This document shows, piece by piece, positions 23,517 through 31,164 of a stretch of DNA of 33,464 nucleotides (positions within the stretch are counted from its first letter, which is position 1; the number at the start of each line of letters is the position of its first letter). Source of the stretch: Bacillota bacterium (GTDB lineage: Bacteria > Bacillota > Clostridia > Christensenellales > SZUA-584); the NCBI GenBank assembly GCA_023408075.1, contig JAEYKW010000012.1, positions 1 through 33,464 of the forward strand. The letters run 5' to 3'. Below the pieces are notes generated by a model. It ran no database searches and was not told where the DNA came from. It worked only from the letters and a program-made list of their open reading frames with translations. The position numbers and the translations under genes were made by a program.

Positions 23517-24143
23517 ATGGACGATAAAAAGGAAATACTAAAAAGGCTGGAACAGCAATACTTTGGCGCACGGCCCGCGCTGCGTTTTCGCAATGCTTTT
23601 GAGCTGCTCATCGCGACGATGCTGTCCGCACAGACAACGGACAAGCAGGTGAATGCCGCAACGGTGGCGCTTTTTGAAAAAGCGCCGGATGCGGCGGCCA
23701 TGCTGCGGCTTAGCCAAGATCAGCTTGAAGGCTATATCAGAACCTGCGGGTTTTACCATACCAAGGCGCAGAACGTGCTCGCGACCTGCCGCATACTCAT
23801 GGAGCGCTACGGCGGCGAGGTGCCGCAGACGATGGAAGAGCTCACAACGCTGCCCGGCGTCGGGCGCAAAACGGCCAATGTGGTGCTCTCCAACGCGTTT
23901 GGGGTGCCCGGCATCGCGGTGGATACGCATGTGTTCCGCGTATCAAACCGTTTGGGGCTCGCAGCCGCCAAAGATGTGCTCGAAACGGAAATGCAGCTCA
24001 TGGAGAATATTCCGAAGGACAAATGGTCGGACGCGCATCACTGGCTGATCTGGCACGGGCGCAAGGTTTGCACCGCGAGAAAGCCGGCTTGCGGGGCATG
24101 CTTTTTATATGATATCTGTCCGTGGGGCGGAAAGGGATTGTAA
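23517..24143 (+). CDS. nth: Endonuclease III (DNA glycosylase/AP lyase)
   Basis: This 208-residue base-excision repair enzyme removes oxidised pyrimidines and cuts at abasic sites. It has the helix-hairpin-helix LPGVGRKTANVV with catalytic Lys118, catalytic Asp136 in VDTHVFRVSNRLGL, and the [4Fe-4S] cluster loop Cys185-x6-Cys192-x2-Cys195-x5-Cys201. All key residues are present and the length is usual. The ATG at 23517 follows GGGAG at 7 bases. obgE starts 5 bases after its stop, so they share a transcript. Confidence 0.96.
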   Translation: MDDKKEILKRLEQQYFGARPALRFRNAFELLIATMLSAQTTDKQVNAATVALFEKAPDAAAMLRLSQDQLEGYIRTCGFYHTKAQNVLATCRILMERYGGEVPQTMEELTTLPGVGRKTANVVLSNAFGVPGIAVDTHVFRVSNRLGLAAAKDVLETEMQLMENIPKDKWSDAHHWLIWHGRKVCTARKPACGACFLYDICPWGGKGL

Positions 24144-24148
24144 TTTAA

Positions 24149-25417
24149 ATGTTTGTTGATAAAGCGAAAATATATATCAAAGCGGGTGACGGCGGGGGCG
24201 GGAGCGTCTCTTTCCGCAAGGAAAAGTACGTGACCGCAGGCGGCCCGGACGGCGGCGACGGCGGCGACGGCGGCGCGGTGGTATTTGAAGTTGACGAGAG
24301 CATGCGCACGCTGATGGATTTTAAGTTCCAGCAAAAATATGTGGCGGAAAACGGCGAGCCCGGCAAGAAGAAGAACATGCGCGGCAAAACCGGCGACGAC
24401 CTTGTGATCAGAGTGCCTGCGGGCACCGTTATCAAGGATTTTGAAACCGGACGCGTGGCGGCGGATATGCGCGAGGGGCGCCGGCTGCTGCTCTCGGGCG
24501 GTAAAGGAGGCCTTGGCAATTCACGCTTTGCAACGCCGACGCGTCAAAACCCTCGGTTTGCGACGCAGGGGCGCAAAACCAAGGGACGCCATGTGATACT
24601 CGAGCTCAAATCCATCGCGGATATCGGCTTGATCGGCTTTCCGAGCGTGGGCAAATCCACGCTGCTTGCCGCGTGCACGAGCGCGCGGCCCAAAATCGCG
24701 GCGTATCATTTTACCACGCTGTCTCCGAACCTTGGCGTGGTGCAGTGGCACGACAAAAGCTTCATCATGGCGGACATACCGGGGCTCATTGAGGGCGCGC
24801 ATGAGGGCGCGGGGCTCGGCCACGATTTTCTGCGCCATATTGAGCGCACACGCATGCTGATTCATGTGGTGGATGCGTCGTGCGGCGAAGGCCGCGATAT
24901 CGTGGAAGATTATAAGGTCATCCGGCAGGAGCTCATCAGCTATTCGAGCGAGCTGGGCACACGGCCCGAGATCGTGGCGGCCAACAAGATGGACGCGCCG
25001 GGCTCGGATGAAAACGTGAAACGCCTGCGGGACTATCTGACGCCGCGCGGCATTGAGGTTTTTGAGGTGTGCGCGGAAATCGGCGATGGGACGGATGCGC
25101 TGCTCGAAAAGGCTTCGGACATGCTCGACAAGCTGCCGGTGCCGCAGCCGGTGGAAGAAGACGGCGTGATTGAGGAATGGGCGCTGGAGAAGGACGACGC
25201 GGGCTTCGAAATCATCCAGGAAGACGGCATCTATTACGTGGAAGGCCATGTGATTCAGGAGATACTCGCAAAGACGGACCCGGAAGATCCCGATTCGATG
25301 CGTCATTTTCAAAAACTGCTCAAGGACTTCGGCGTCATTAAGGCGCTGCGCCGGGCAGGGGCTAAAACGGGTGACACGGTGAGCCTTGAGGGGCTTGAAT
25401 TCGACTTTGTGGATTAG
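24149..25417 (+). CDS. obgE: GTPase Obg (CgtA)
   Basis: This 422-residue ribosome-assembly and stress GTPase has an N-terminal Obg fold (1-158) with the glycine-rich KAGDGGGGSVSFRKEK and GGPDGGDGGDGG loops, a GTPase domain with P-loop GFPSVGKST (163-171), switch II DIPGLIEGAHEGAGLG and NKMD, and a C-terminal OCT domain (about 345-422). The length matches Gram-positive Obg. The ATG at 24149 lacks a strong ribosome binding site of its own, so translation may be coupled to nth. The next gene is yhbY. Confidence 0.96.
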   Translation: MFVDKAKIYIKAGDGGGGSVSFRKEKYVTAGGPDGGDGGDGGAVVFEVDESMRTLMDFKFQQKYVAENGEPGKKKNMRGKTGDDLVIRVPAGTVIKDFETGRVAADMREGRRLLLSGGKGGLGNSRFATPTRQNPRFATQGRKTKGRHVILELKSIADIGLIGFPSVGKSTLLAACTSARPKIAAYHFTTLSPNLGVVQWHDKSFIMADIPGLIEGAHEGAGLGHDFLRHIERTRMLIHVVDASCGEGRDIVEDYKVIRQELISYSSELGTRPEIVAANKMDAPGSDENVKRLRDYLTPRGIEVFEVCAEIGDGTDALLEKASDMLDKLPVPQPVEEDGVIEEWALEKDDAGFEIIQEDGIYYVEGHVIQEILAKTDPEDPDSMRHFQKLLKDFGVIKALRRAGAKTGDTVSLEGLEFDFVD

Positions 25418-25428
25418 GAGATATTAAT

Positions 25429-25716
25429 ATGCTGACCAGCAAACAAAGAGCCGCGCTGCGCGCGATGGCCAATAATTTAGAGCCGATCATCTACGTCGGG
25501 AAATCCGGCTTGACTGAGAATGTGATCACACAGGTGGACGATGCGCTGACCGCGCGCGAGCTGATAAAAGGCACCGTGCAGCAAAACGCGCCGGTGACCG
25601 CCGCCGAGATGGCTGCCGAAATCGCGAAGGCCACGGGGGCAGAGGCCGTTTCGTCGTCCGGGCGCAAGTTTGTGCTGTACCGCCCGCGCCCGAAAGACCC
25701 GACAATAAAAATCTGA
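25429..25716 (+). CDS. yhbY: YhbY-family (CRM domain) RNA-binding protein
   Basis: This 95-residue single CRM-domain protein binds pre-50S ribosomal particles in its relatives. Motifs are LTSKQRAALRAMANNLEPIIYVGKSGLTENVI (with the GKSGLT loop) and LIKGTVQQN, followed by SSGRKFVLYRP. The ATG at 25429 follows AGGAG. Its position after obgE is conserved in Firmicutes. Here nadD, usually next, is absent and a GNAT gene overlaps by one base instead. Confidence 0.93.
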   Translation: MLTSKQRAALRAMANNLEPIIYVGKSGLTENVITQVDDALTARELIKGTVQQNAPVTAAEMAAEIAKATGAEAVSSSGRKFVLYRPRPKDPTIKI

Positions 25717-26216
25717 TGCTGACGCTGAAAATCGCGCAGCCCGGTGACCTGCAAGCCGTGACGGCGATATTCCGGCGGGCCGTGGATGCCATGGACGCTA
25801 AGGGCATATTCCAGTGGGACGATATCTACCCGTCCGAAGCCGTACTTCGCAGCGATATTGACAGCGAAGAGATGCGTCTCGTGTGCGATGGTGAGCGCGT
25901 TGTCGGCGCGGTCGTGCTGAACGGTCGGCAGGATGAGGAATACGCGCTGGGCACGTGGGTATACGGCGAACCGGCGGCGGTGGTGCACCGATTGTGCATC
26001 GATCCCGCCTGTCAGCAAAAAGGTTACGGTCGGCAGGCGATGCTGCTCGCGGAAGAGGTGGTTGCGGCACAAGGGTTTAAGTCCGTACGGCTCGATGCCT
26101 TTTCGCAAAACCCGTACGCATTAAGGCTGTATGAGGGCCTCGGGTACCGCCGTGCGGGGGAGGTCATGTTCCGAAAAGGGCTGTTCTTCCTGTATGAGAA
26201 GAGCCTGACTGTCTAA
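25716..26216 (+). CDS. GNAT family N-acetyltransferase
   Basis: This 166-residue cytoplasmic enzyme has the GNAT fold: an N-terminal IAQPGDLQAVTAIFRRAVDAMD, the acetyl-CoA motif A VVHRLCIDPACQQKGYGRQAMLLAEE (Q/R-x-x-G-x-G loop as QQKGYG, about 98-103), and motif B KSVRLDAFSQNPYALRLYEGLGYRRAG. It acetylates a small molecule or a protein terminus; the acceptor is unknown. The ATG at 25716 overlaps the yhbY stop in TGATG, so translation is coupled. A strong terminator follows within 5 bases. Confidence 0.9.
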   Translation: MLTLKIAQPGDLQAVTAIFRRAVDAMDAKGIFQWDDIYPSEAVLRSDIDSEEMRLVCDGERVVGAVVLNGRQDEEYALGTWVYGEPAAVVHRLCIDPACQQKGYGRQAMLLAEEVVAAQGFKSVRLDAFSQNPYALRLYEGLGYRRAGEVMFRKGLFFLYEKSLTV

Positions 26217-26219
26217 ATT

Positions 26220-26239
26220 AAAGCCTTCGGGCTTTTTTT
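26220..26239 (+). terminator. Terminator of the nth-obgE-yhbY-GNAT operon
   Basis: AAAGCC (26220-26225), tetraloop TTCG, GGCTTT and a seven-T run to about 26239. Confidence 0.9.
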
Positions 26240-26512
26240 ATTTACGAATCTTTCGGCAGTGCCGAAGGTTCGGCAGCGCAGTCGCGATGGTGATTACATT
26301 GCGGCATTCTGTCATGCGGTGGGTGCAGATTGAATCAAAATGAAGACGAAAGCCTTCAGCCGACCAAATAGGAAAACATAGCTGCAGCTTAAAAGCCGGT
26401 TAGCCGCATTTTTTCGCACGACAAGAAAAAGGGCAGACAAAAAAATGATATGCGCACAGCCTGTTGGAAAATCTTAATTTCATAATTATACAATACGCAT
26501 AAAATAGTGCGA
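26240..26512. other. Intergenic region without a supported gene
   Basis: No frame with length and a ribosome binding site is seen. There is one small hairpin, TTCGGC-AGT-GCCGAA, at about 26250-26264. Confidence 0.5.
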
Positions 26513-26541
26513 TTGACACTGTTTGGTATCGCCAATATGAT
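26513..26541 (+). promoter_or_regulatory. Strong sigma-A promoter of the 294-aa unknown gene
   Basis: Consensus TTGACA (26513-26518), 17 bases, TATGAT (26536-26541). The start codon is at 26578. Confidence 0.75.
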
Positions 26542-26577
26542 TAAATTAATCTGTTAGTAATATGAGGGGGGCTTGAT

Positions 26578-27462
26578 ATGATCACAGAGAATACGAAGGA
26601 ATACAATGCTTTCGGGCCTTGGATTTTTGAGATTGATGATGAGTATACAATGCCGCCCTTGTTTGCGAAATATTACAGAGAACAAGAAACGCCGCTGATG
26701 CTGATCAAGATACCGAGGAAAATTGACAGGGCGGACGCGGTGCCCGGCATGAACCTGTATGATTGTGTGATCGGTGCGTTTGATAAACACCTCTATATCA
26801 TGAAGCGGGTCGATAATCGCGTGGAAGATAGACGCGTGCCGTACGACAGTGTGATTGCCATAAAAAACACCATCGCGCTGCTCAAAGGGGAGATGCTTTT
26901 GTACCTCGGTGACGAGATTGTGACGGTCGATTACAATTCGGTTTCAGAACCGATCATCATGAGACTGGTCAATATCCTCAGAGCAAAGTACAGAACCGCA
27001 GAAAAGGCTCTTGATATTGAGACAATCAGCCATGATCTGAAAACGGTTGAGCATCTTTACTCGGCTATTATCGATCAATACAAAGCGCAAGACAGCAGGA
27101 TACGCCTTGTGGCTTATCAGCCGCCGTCGAGATTTGTGCCGGTTTACAAAGATTTTAAAGCAAAAATAAAAGCGCTGTTACAAGTTAAAAGGGTCATAAC
27201 CAGTACGGCGTTTATCACGAACGATACGGAGCTTATTGTGCTCCAAAGGGATAAGCGCACAAGGGGCAGAAAGCAGGGGGACTTGACCCATTCGATGCTG
27301 TTTTTGCCGTTTTCATCTATCGAAGAAATCAGCGTGACGGAGGGAGCCGAAGACAGCAAACATAATTGCATGAACATTTCGATAAAAGGCGGCTCGTTCT
27401 CTTTCTTGTATGCTGACAACAGCCTGCAGATCGGCGATTTGATCCGCGCATTAAAAAGATAA
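26578..27462 (+). CDS. Hypothetical protein, possibly tandem PH-like beta domains
   Basis: This 294-residue soluble protein is not one I recognise. No signal peptide, TM helix or catalytic motif is seen. The first half (about 30-140) alternates short strands and ends in a helix (YDSVIAIKNTIALLKGEMLLYLGDEIVTVDYNSVSEPIIMRLVNILR region), and the second half (about 200-294) does likewise (FITNDTELIVLQRD, FLPFSSIEEISVTEG, ISIKGGSFSFLYADN, then a C-terminal helix). Between them is an alpha-helical region. This resembles two bacterial PH-like modules, but that is inferred from the predicted pattern only. A G-rich ribosome binding site precedes the ATG. The gene is a one-gene unit with its own promoter and terminator. 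Confidence 0.8.
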   Translation: MITENTKEYNAFGPWIFEIDDEYTMPPLFAKYYREQETPLMLIKIPRKIDRADAVPGMNLYDCVIGAFDKHLYIMKRVDNRVEDRRVPYDSVIAIKNTIALLKGEMLLYLGDEIVTVDYNSVSEPIIMRLVNILRAKYRTAEKALDIETISHDLKTVEHLYSAIIDQYKAQDSRIRLVAYQPPSRFVPVYKDFKAKIKALLQVKRVITSTAFITNDTELIVLQRDKRTRGRKQGDLTHSMLFLPFSSIEEISVTEGAEDSKHNCMNISIKGGSFSFLYADNSLQIGDLIRALKR

Positions 27463-27504
27463 TCCGATACGCTTTGTGAGAAGCTTCTTATGTTATTGGC
27501 TCAA

Positions 27505-27550
27505 GACAGCGTCCCGTTGGCTTGTTTCGGCGGGGCGCTGTCGTTTTATT
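27505..27550 (+). terminator. Terminator of the 294-aa unknown gene
   Basis: GACAGCGTCCCG (27505-27516) pairs with CGGGGCGCTGTC (about 27531-27542), followed by GTTTTATTT. Confidence 0.85.
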
Positions 27551-28001
27551 TCGCGCTCAATGGCGGCACCGGATGAGAGGATGTTTGCGGGTGTCCGCCT
27601 ACACCGTATGAGCCGCCATGGGCGACACAGCTTGATGAAAAACTCATACGGTTTTGCTGCGGCGGCGCAATTAACTGCTTACACTCAATTGGTTATTCCC
27701 GACAGTGTGTATGTCTCAGACTCACTCCAAAGCGAAGACGCCGCTGAAAGGCGGCTCAGGCTGCTGACAAAATAACAAAATATCACTGCTACAGAAACAA
27801 CTTTGTCGGTCATGAGCGGCGAAGCGACGACCACGACGCAAGCCATGATCTGTAATAGATTCTTTTGAGCTGCATAGTCACTTCGTGATGCTCGTTCAAT
27901 GTGGCGCATTCGCTCATGATGATTTCATAATAAACGCTGTTCGCGATTGCATATCGGTTAGTCAAAGTACTGAGCGGATGTGAAAAAGGGACATCCGGTC
28001 A
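27551..28001. other. Intergenic region with a long hairpin; no supported gene
   Basis: ACCGTATGAG (27603-27612) is perfectly complementary to CTCATACGGT (27643-27652), which is followed by TTTG, with 30 bases between. A second small stem (GCCGC/GCGGC) lies near 27740. Several short frames on both strands lack ribosome binding sites. It might be a decayed gene or an RNA element. I cannot assign it. Confidence 0.4.
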
Positions 28002-28030
28002 TTGCAAAGCGGAGCGGAATATGCTATCAT
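28002..28030 (+). promoter_or_regulatory. Predicted promoter of the glycerol-3-phosphate operon
   Basis: TTGCAA (28002-28007), 17 bases, TATCAT (28025-28030). Transcription would start near 28037. Confidence 0.65.
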
Positions 28031-28057
28031 GTAGCTACTGAACAGGCAGGAGAAATG

Positions 28058-28095
28058 AGCCGTACCAGATTAACTTTGGTGCGGCTTTTTATTTT
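28058..28095 (+). terminator. Leader terminator (attenuator) of the glycerol-3-phosphate operon
   Basis: AGCCGTACCA (28058-28067) pairs with TGGTGCGGCT (28077-28086), ten pairs with one G-T, followed by TTTTATTTTG. It lies between the promoter and the first gene, so most transcripts should stop unless antiterminated. In B. subtilis, GlpP relieves such a terminator in the glpD leader when glycerol-3-phosphate is present. A GlpP homologue is not in the window. Confidence 0.75.
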
Positions 28096-28124
28096 GGAAT
28101 CAGACTTGCGAAAGGATGACAGCA

Positions 28125-29564
28125 ATGATTTATGACGTGGCGGTAATCGGGGCGGGCATATCGGGCGCGATGATTGCGCGCGAGCTCTCGCAGCTTAACG
28201 TGCGGCTCTGCGTGATCGACGCGGCGAGCGATGCGGCGGCGGGCGCGACACGTGCCAACAGCGGCATTGTGCACGCGGGCTACGACGCGCTGCCCGGCAG
28301 CATGAAGGCGCGCATGAACGTACGCGGCATCGCGCTGATGGAGACGGCGGTAAAAGAGCTCGGTGTGCCGTGCGAGAACTGCGGCTCTCTCGTGGTAGCC
28401 TTTGACGATGAGGAGGAAAAGAGCGTTGACGAACTGCTCCGAAGGGGAAAAGAAAACGGCGTCCCCGTCGAGAAAATATCCGACGATGAGGTGAGGAAAA
28501 GGGAGCCGCATTTGAGCCGGGAGATTCGCTGCGCGCTGTGGGCACCCACGGCAGGCATCGTGAGCCCATTTGAGCTTGCGCTCGCCGCGACGGAAAACGC
28601 GGCAGCCAACGGCGCGGATGTGTTCTTAGACAGCCGCGTGACGGCAATCAGCAAAAACGGGGACATATTCTCTATAGAAGCAGGCGGACGCAGTGTGCAG
28701 GCACGGTTCGTCGTCAATGCGGCGGGCGTTTATGCCGACGAGGTATCGCGAATGGCGGGCGGCGAAGCGTTTGCCATCACTGCGCGGCGCGGCGAGTACG
28801 TGTTGTTTGACAAGAGCTTTTCCGTGCGTACGCACAGCGTGATATTCGGCGCGCCCTCCGAAAAAGGCAAGGGCGTACTGTTTTCGCCAACGGCCCACGG
28901 CAACATGATTGCGGGGCCGACGGCGGAATTTACGGGCAAGGACGACACGGCGACCACGCGCGGCGGGCTCGAAGCTGTGATGGACGGTGTGCGCCGCTAC
29001 GTGCCGGGCATCGACAGGCGCAGCGCAATCACGGTGTTTGCGGGGCTGCGCGCCGCGTCCGACAGGCACGATTTCATCATCGGCGAATCGGCAGCCGCAC
29101 CGGGTTTCATCAATGTGGCGGGCATCGAATCGCCCGGGCTGACCGCGTCGCCCGCGATTGCTGAATATGTGACGCAGCTGCTGATGGGTTTGGGGTTGGA
29201 CGGCACGAAGAATAAAGGCGCGACACGCATTCGCAAGCCGATCGAAGTCTTTGCCCATGCCACGCCCGAGAGGCAGTGCGCGCTTATCGCGCAGGACCCG
29301 CGCTATGCAAATGTGGTTTGCCGGTGTGAGCATGTGACCGAGGCCGAAATCGTGCAGAGCATACAAAGGCCCTGCGGCGCGCGCACGGTGGACGGCGTGA
29401 AGCTGCGCACGGCGGCGGGGTTCGGGCGCTGTCACGGCGGCTTTTGCATGCCGCGCGTGATGGACATTCTCGCGCGCGAGCTCGGGCGGGATTTGCAGGA
29501 CATCACCAAGAGCGGCGAAGGCTCGTGGATACTCGCGGGCAAAACCAAGGAGGTGACACCATGA
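28125..29564 (+). CDS. FAD-dependent glycerol-3-phosphate dehydrogenase/oxidase-like protein with C-terminal BFD [2Fe-2S] domain
   Basis: This 479-residue cytoplasmic flavoprotein has the dinucleotide site DVAVIGAGISGAMIARELS at its start, the DAO-family HAGYDA and VNAAGVYADEVSRMAG segments, and a C-terminal BFD-like domain with Cys-x-Cys (VVCRCEHVTEAEI) and Cys-x4-Cys (RCHGGFC), which binds a [2Fe-2S] cluster. Clostridial anaerobic G3P dehydrogenases of this type (GlpA-like) pass electrons to the next flavoprotein. Start is ATG 28125, 8 bases after AAAGGA; ATG 28116 lies in that site. The next gene starts inside its end (ATGA overlap). The exact substrate is inferred from the operon. Confidence 0.87.
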   Translation: MIYDVAVIGAGISGAMIARELSQLNVRLCVIDAASDAAAGATRANSGIVHAGYDALPGSMKARMNVRGIALMETAVKELGVPCENCGSLVVAFDDEEEKSVDELLRRGKENGVPVEKISDDEVRKREPHLSREIRCALWAPTAGIVSPFELALAATENAAANGADVFLDSRVTAISKNGDIFSIEAGGRSVQARFVVNAAGVYADEVSRMAGGEAFAITARRGEYVLFDKSFSVRTHSVIFGAPSEKGKGVLFSPTAHGNMIAGPTAEFTGKDDTATTRGGLEAVMDGVRRYVPGIDRRSAITVFAGLRAASDRHDFIIGESAAAPGFINVAGIESPGLTASPAIAEYVTQLLMGLGLDGTKNKGATRIRKPIEVFAHATPERQCALIAQDPRYANVVCRCEHVTEAEIVQSIQRPCGARTVDGVKLRTAAGFGRCHGGFCMPRVMDILARELGRDLQDITKSGEGSWILAGKTKEVTP

Positions 29565-30796
29565 AGGCGGATGTGGCCATTGTCGGGGCGGGGCCGGCGG
29601 GCTTGGCCGCCGCGATTGCGGCGAAGGAGAACGGCGCGGCGCACGTGGTGATTATCGAGCGCGAGGCGCATCTCGGGGGCATATTGAACCAGTGTATTCA
29701 CAGCGGCTTTGGGCTGCATGTGTTCGGCGAGGAGCTGACCGGCCCGGAATATGCAGCGCGGTTTGCGGACAAAGCACAGGAACTCAAAATCACATGCCTC
29801 ATGCAGACGATGGTGCTCAATATTTCGCCGTCGCGTGTGCTCACGGTGGTGGGGCGCGACACGGGGCTGTGTACGATAGAGGCGGGCGCGGTGGTGCTCG
29901 CGATGGGGTGCCGGGAACGCAGCGCGGGTGCGCTGATGCTCGCGGGAGACCGTCCGGCGGGTGTGCTCACCGCGGGCACAGCCCAGCGGTTTGTGAACAT
30001 AGAGGGGTACATGCCCGGAAAAGAGGTCGTGATATTGGGATCGGGCGATATCGGGCTCATCATGGCGCGGCGCATGACGCTGGAGGGCGCGCACGTGAAG
30101 ATGGTGCTTGAGCTCATGCCGTATTCGGGCGGGCTCAAGCGCAACATCGTTCAGTGCCTTGATGATTACGGCATCCCCTTAAGGCTTTCGCATACGGTGA
30201 CGGCGATTCATGGCAAGCGGCGCGTGGAGGGCGTGACCGTGTCGGCGGCGGATCAGCAGGGTAAGCCCATAAAAGGCACCGAGGAATACGTGCGCTGCGA
30301 TACGCTGCTGCTGTCCGTCGGGCTGATTCCCGAAAACGAGCTGTCGCGCGGCATGAACGTGGTTATGGACCCCGTGACGGGCGGCCCCGTGGTGAACAGC
30401 CGTATGCAGACCTCGGTGAAGGGCGTGTTCGCGTGCGGCAATGCGGTGCAGGTGCACGATCTTGTGGACTTTGTGACCGAGGAAGCGCAGCGCGCGGGCG
30501 CGGCGGCGGCGGTATATCTCAACGCGGCGGACGAGCCTGCCTTGCATGCCGATACGCTGGCAGGCAGCGGTGTGCGGTATGTGGTGCCCCAGCAGCTACT
30601 CAGAGATGGCGGCGAGAAGACGCTTTTTTTCCGCGTATCGGATGTGTATAAAGACTGTTTCACCGTCGCGCGGTGCGGGGATAGGGTGGTCACGCGCAAA
30701 AAGCGGACGGTTTGCGCGCCGGGCGAGATGGAGAGCCTTTGCATCAAGGATGAGGACATCACCGGCAGCGTCGTGGTCAGCGTGGAGGAGAAGTGA
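29561..30796 (+). CDS. NAD(P)/FAD-dependent oxidoreductase (GlpB/thioredoxin-reductase-like partner)
   Basis: This 411-residue pyridine-nucleotide-disulfide-oxidoreductase-fold protein has an FAD site near the start (ADVAVIGAGPAGLAAAIAAKENG, read in short parts as VGAGPAGLAAA), an NAD site VVILGSGDIGLIMARRM, and a second FAD segment GVFACGNAVQVHDLVDFV. It probably shuttles electrons between the BFD-containing flavoprotein and NAD(P). It overlaps that gene by 4 bases and has AAGGAGGTG upstream. The DUF1667 gene follows directly. This trio order recurs in clostridial glycerol loci. Confidence 0.88.
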   Translation: MKADVAIVGAGPAGLAAAIAAKENGAAHVVIIEREAHLGGILNQCIHSGFGLHVFGEELTGPEYAARFADKAQELKITCLMQTMVLNISPSRVLTVVGRDTGLCTIEAGAVVLAMGCRERSAGALMLAGDRPAGVLTAGTAQRFVNIEGYMPGKEVVILGSGDIGLIMARRMTLEGAHVKMVLELMPYSGGLKRNIVQCLDDYGIPLRLSHTVTAIHGKRRVEGVTVSAADQQGKPIKGTEEYVRCDTLLLSVGLIPENELSRGMNVVMDPVTGGPVVNSRMQTSVKGVFACGNAVQVHDLVDFVTEEAQRAGAAAAVYLNAADEPALHADTLAGSGVRYVVPQQLLRDGGEKTLFFRVSDVYKDCFTVARCGDRVVTRKKRTVCAPGEMESLCIKDEDITGSVVVSVEEK

Positions 30797-30797
30797 T

Positions 30798-31157
30798 ATG
30801 GAGACAAAGGAACTGACCTGCACGGTATGCCCGCAGGGCTGCAGGATCACAGCACAGATGGAGGGCGGCAATGTCATCAGCCTTTCGGGGAACTGGTGCA
30901 AGCGGGGCGAACGCTACGCTCTGGCGGAGCTGAATGACCCGAGACGCACGCTCACCACCACGATGCGCGTGAGGGGCGGGGGGATGGTCAGCGTGAAATC
31001 GCAGGAGCCGCTGCCAAAAGACAGGCTGCTGGACTGCATGAAAGCGATCAATGCGGCGCAGGCAACCGCGCCCGTCGAGATCGGCGATGTGCTGATTAAG
31101 GATATACTCGGGCTCGGTGTGGATATCGTTGCCACATCGCGCGATAAAGGCGTATAA
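30798..31157 (+). CDS. DUF1667 domain protein, third gene of the glycerol-3-phosphate operon
   Basis: This 119-residue protein starts with a four-cysteine pattern: Cys8 and Cys11 in LTCTVCPQGC, Cys15 in the same run and Cys34 in GNWCKRGERYA, suited to bind a metal or Fe-S cluster. The conserved DPRRTLTTTMRV and VSVKSQEPLPKDRLLDCMKAI segments identify DUF1667. It is always linked to the two upstream flavoproteins and is probably a small electron-transfer subunit, though this is not proved. The ATG at 30798 follows GGAGGAG. Confidence 0.9.
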   Translation: METKELTCTVCPQGCRITAQMEGGNVISLSGNWCKRGERYALAELNDPRRTLTTTMRVRGGGMVSVKSQEPLPKDRLLDCMKAINAAQATAPVEIGDVLIKDILGLGVDIVATSRDKGV

Positions 31158-31164
31158 TGGAGGC

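Noticed and set aside
27476..27775. Plus-strand frame of 99 codons after the 294-aa gene
   Set aside because: It runs through that gene's terminator hairpin and through a second hairpin, and its composition is not protein-like.
27811..27918. Minus-strand frame of about 35 codons (MSECATLNEHHEV...)
   Set aside because: It has no ribosome binding site and no neighbours. It may be a remnant, but there is no support for a gene.
28051..28134. Possible leader peptide beginning at the ATG in AGGAGAAATGAG
   Set aside because: The Shine-Dalgarno site is only 2 bases from the ATG, too close for normal initiation, and the frame mainly covers the terminator stem.
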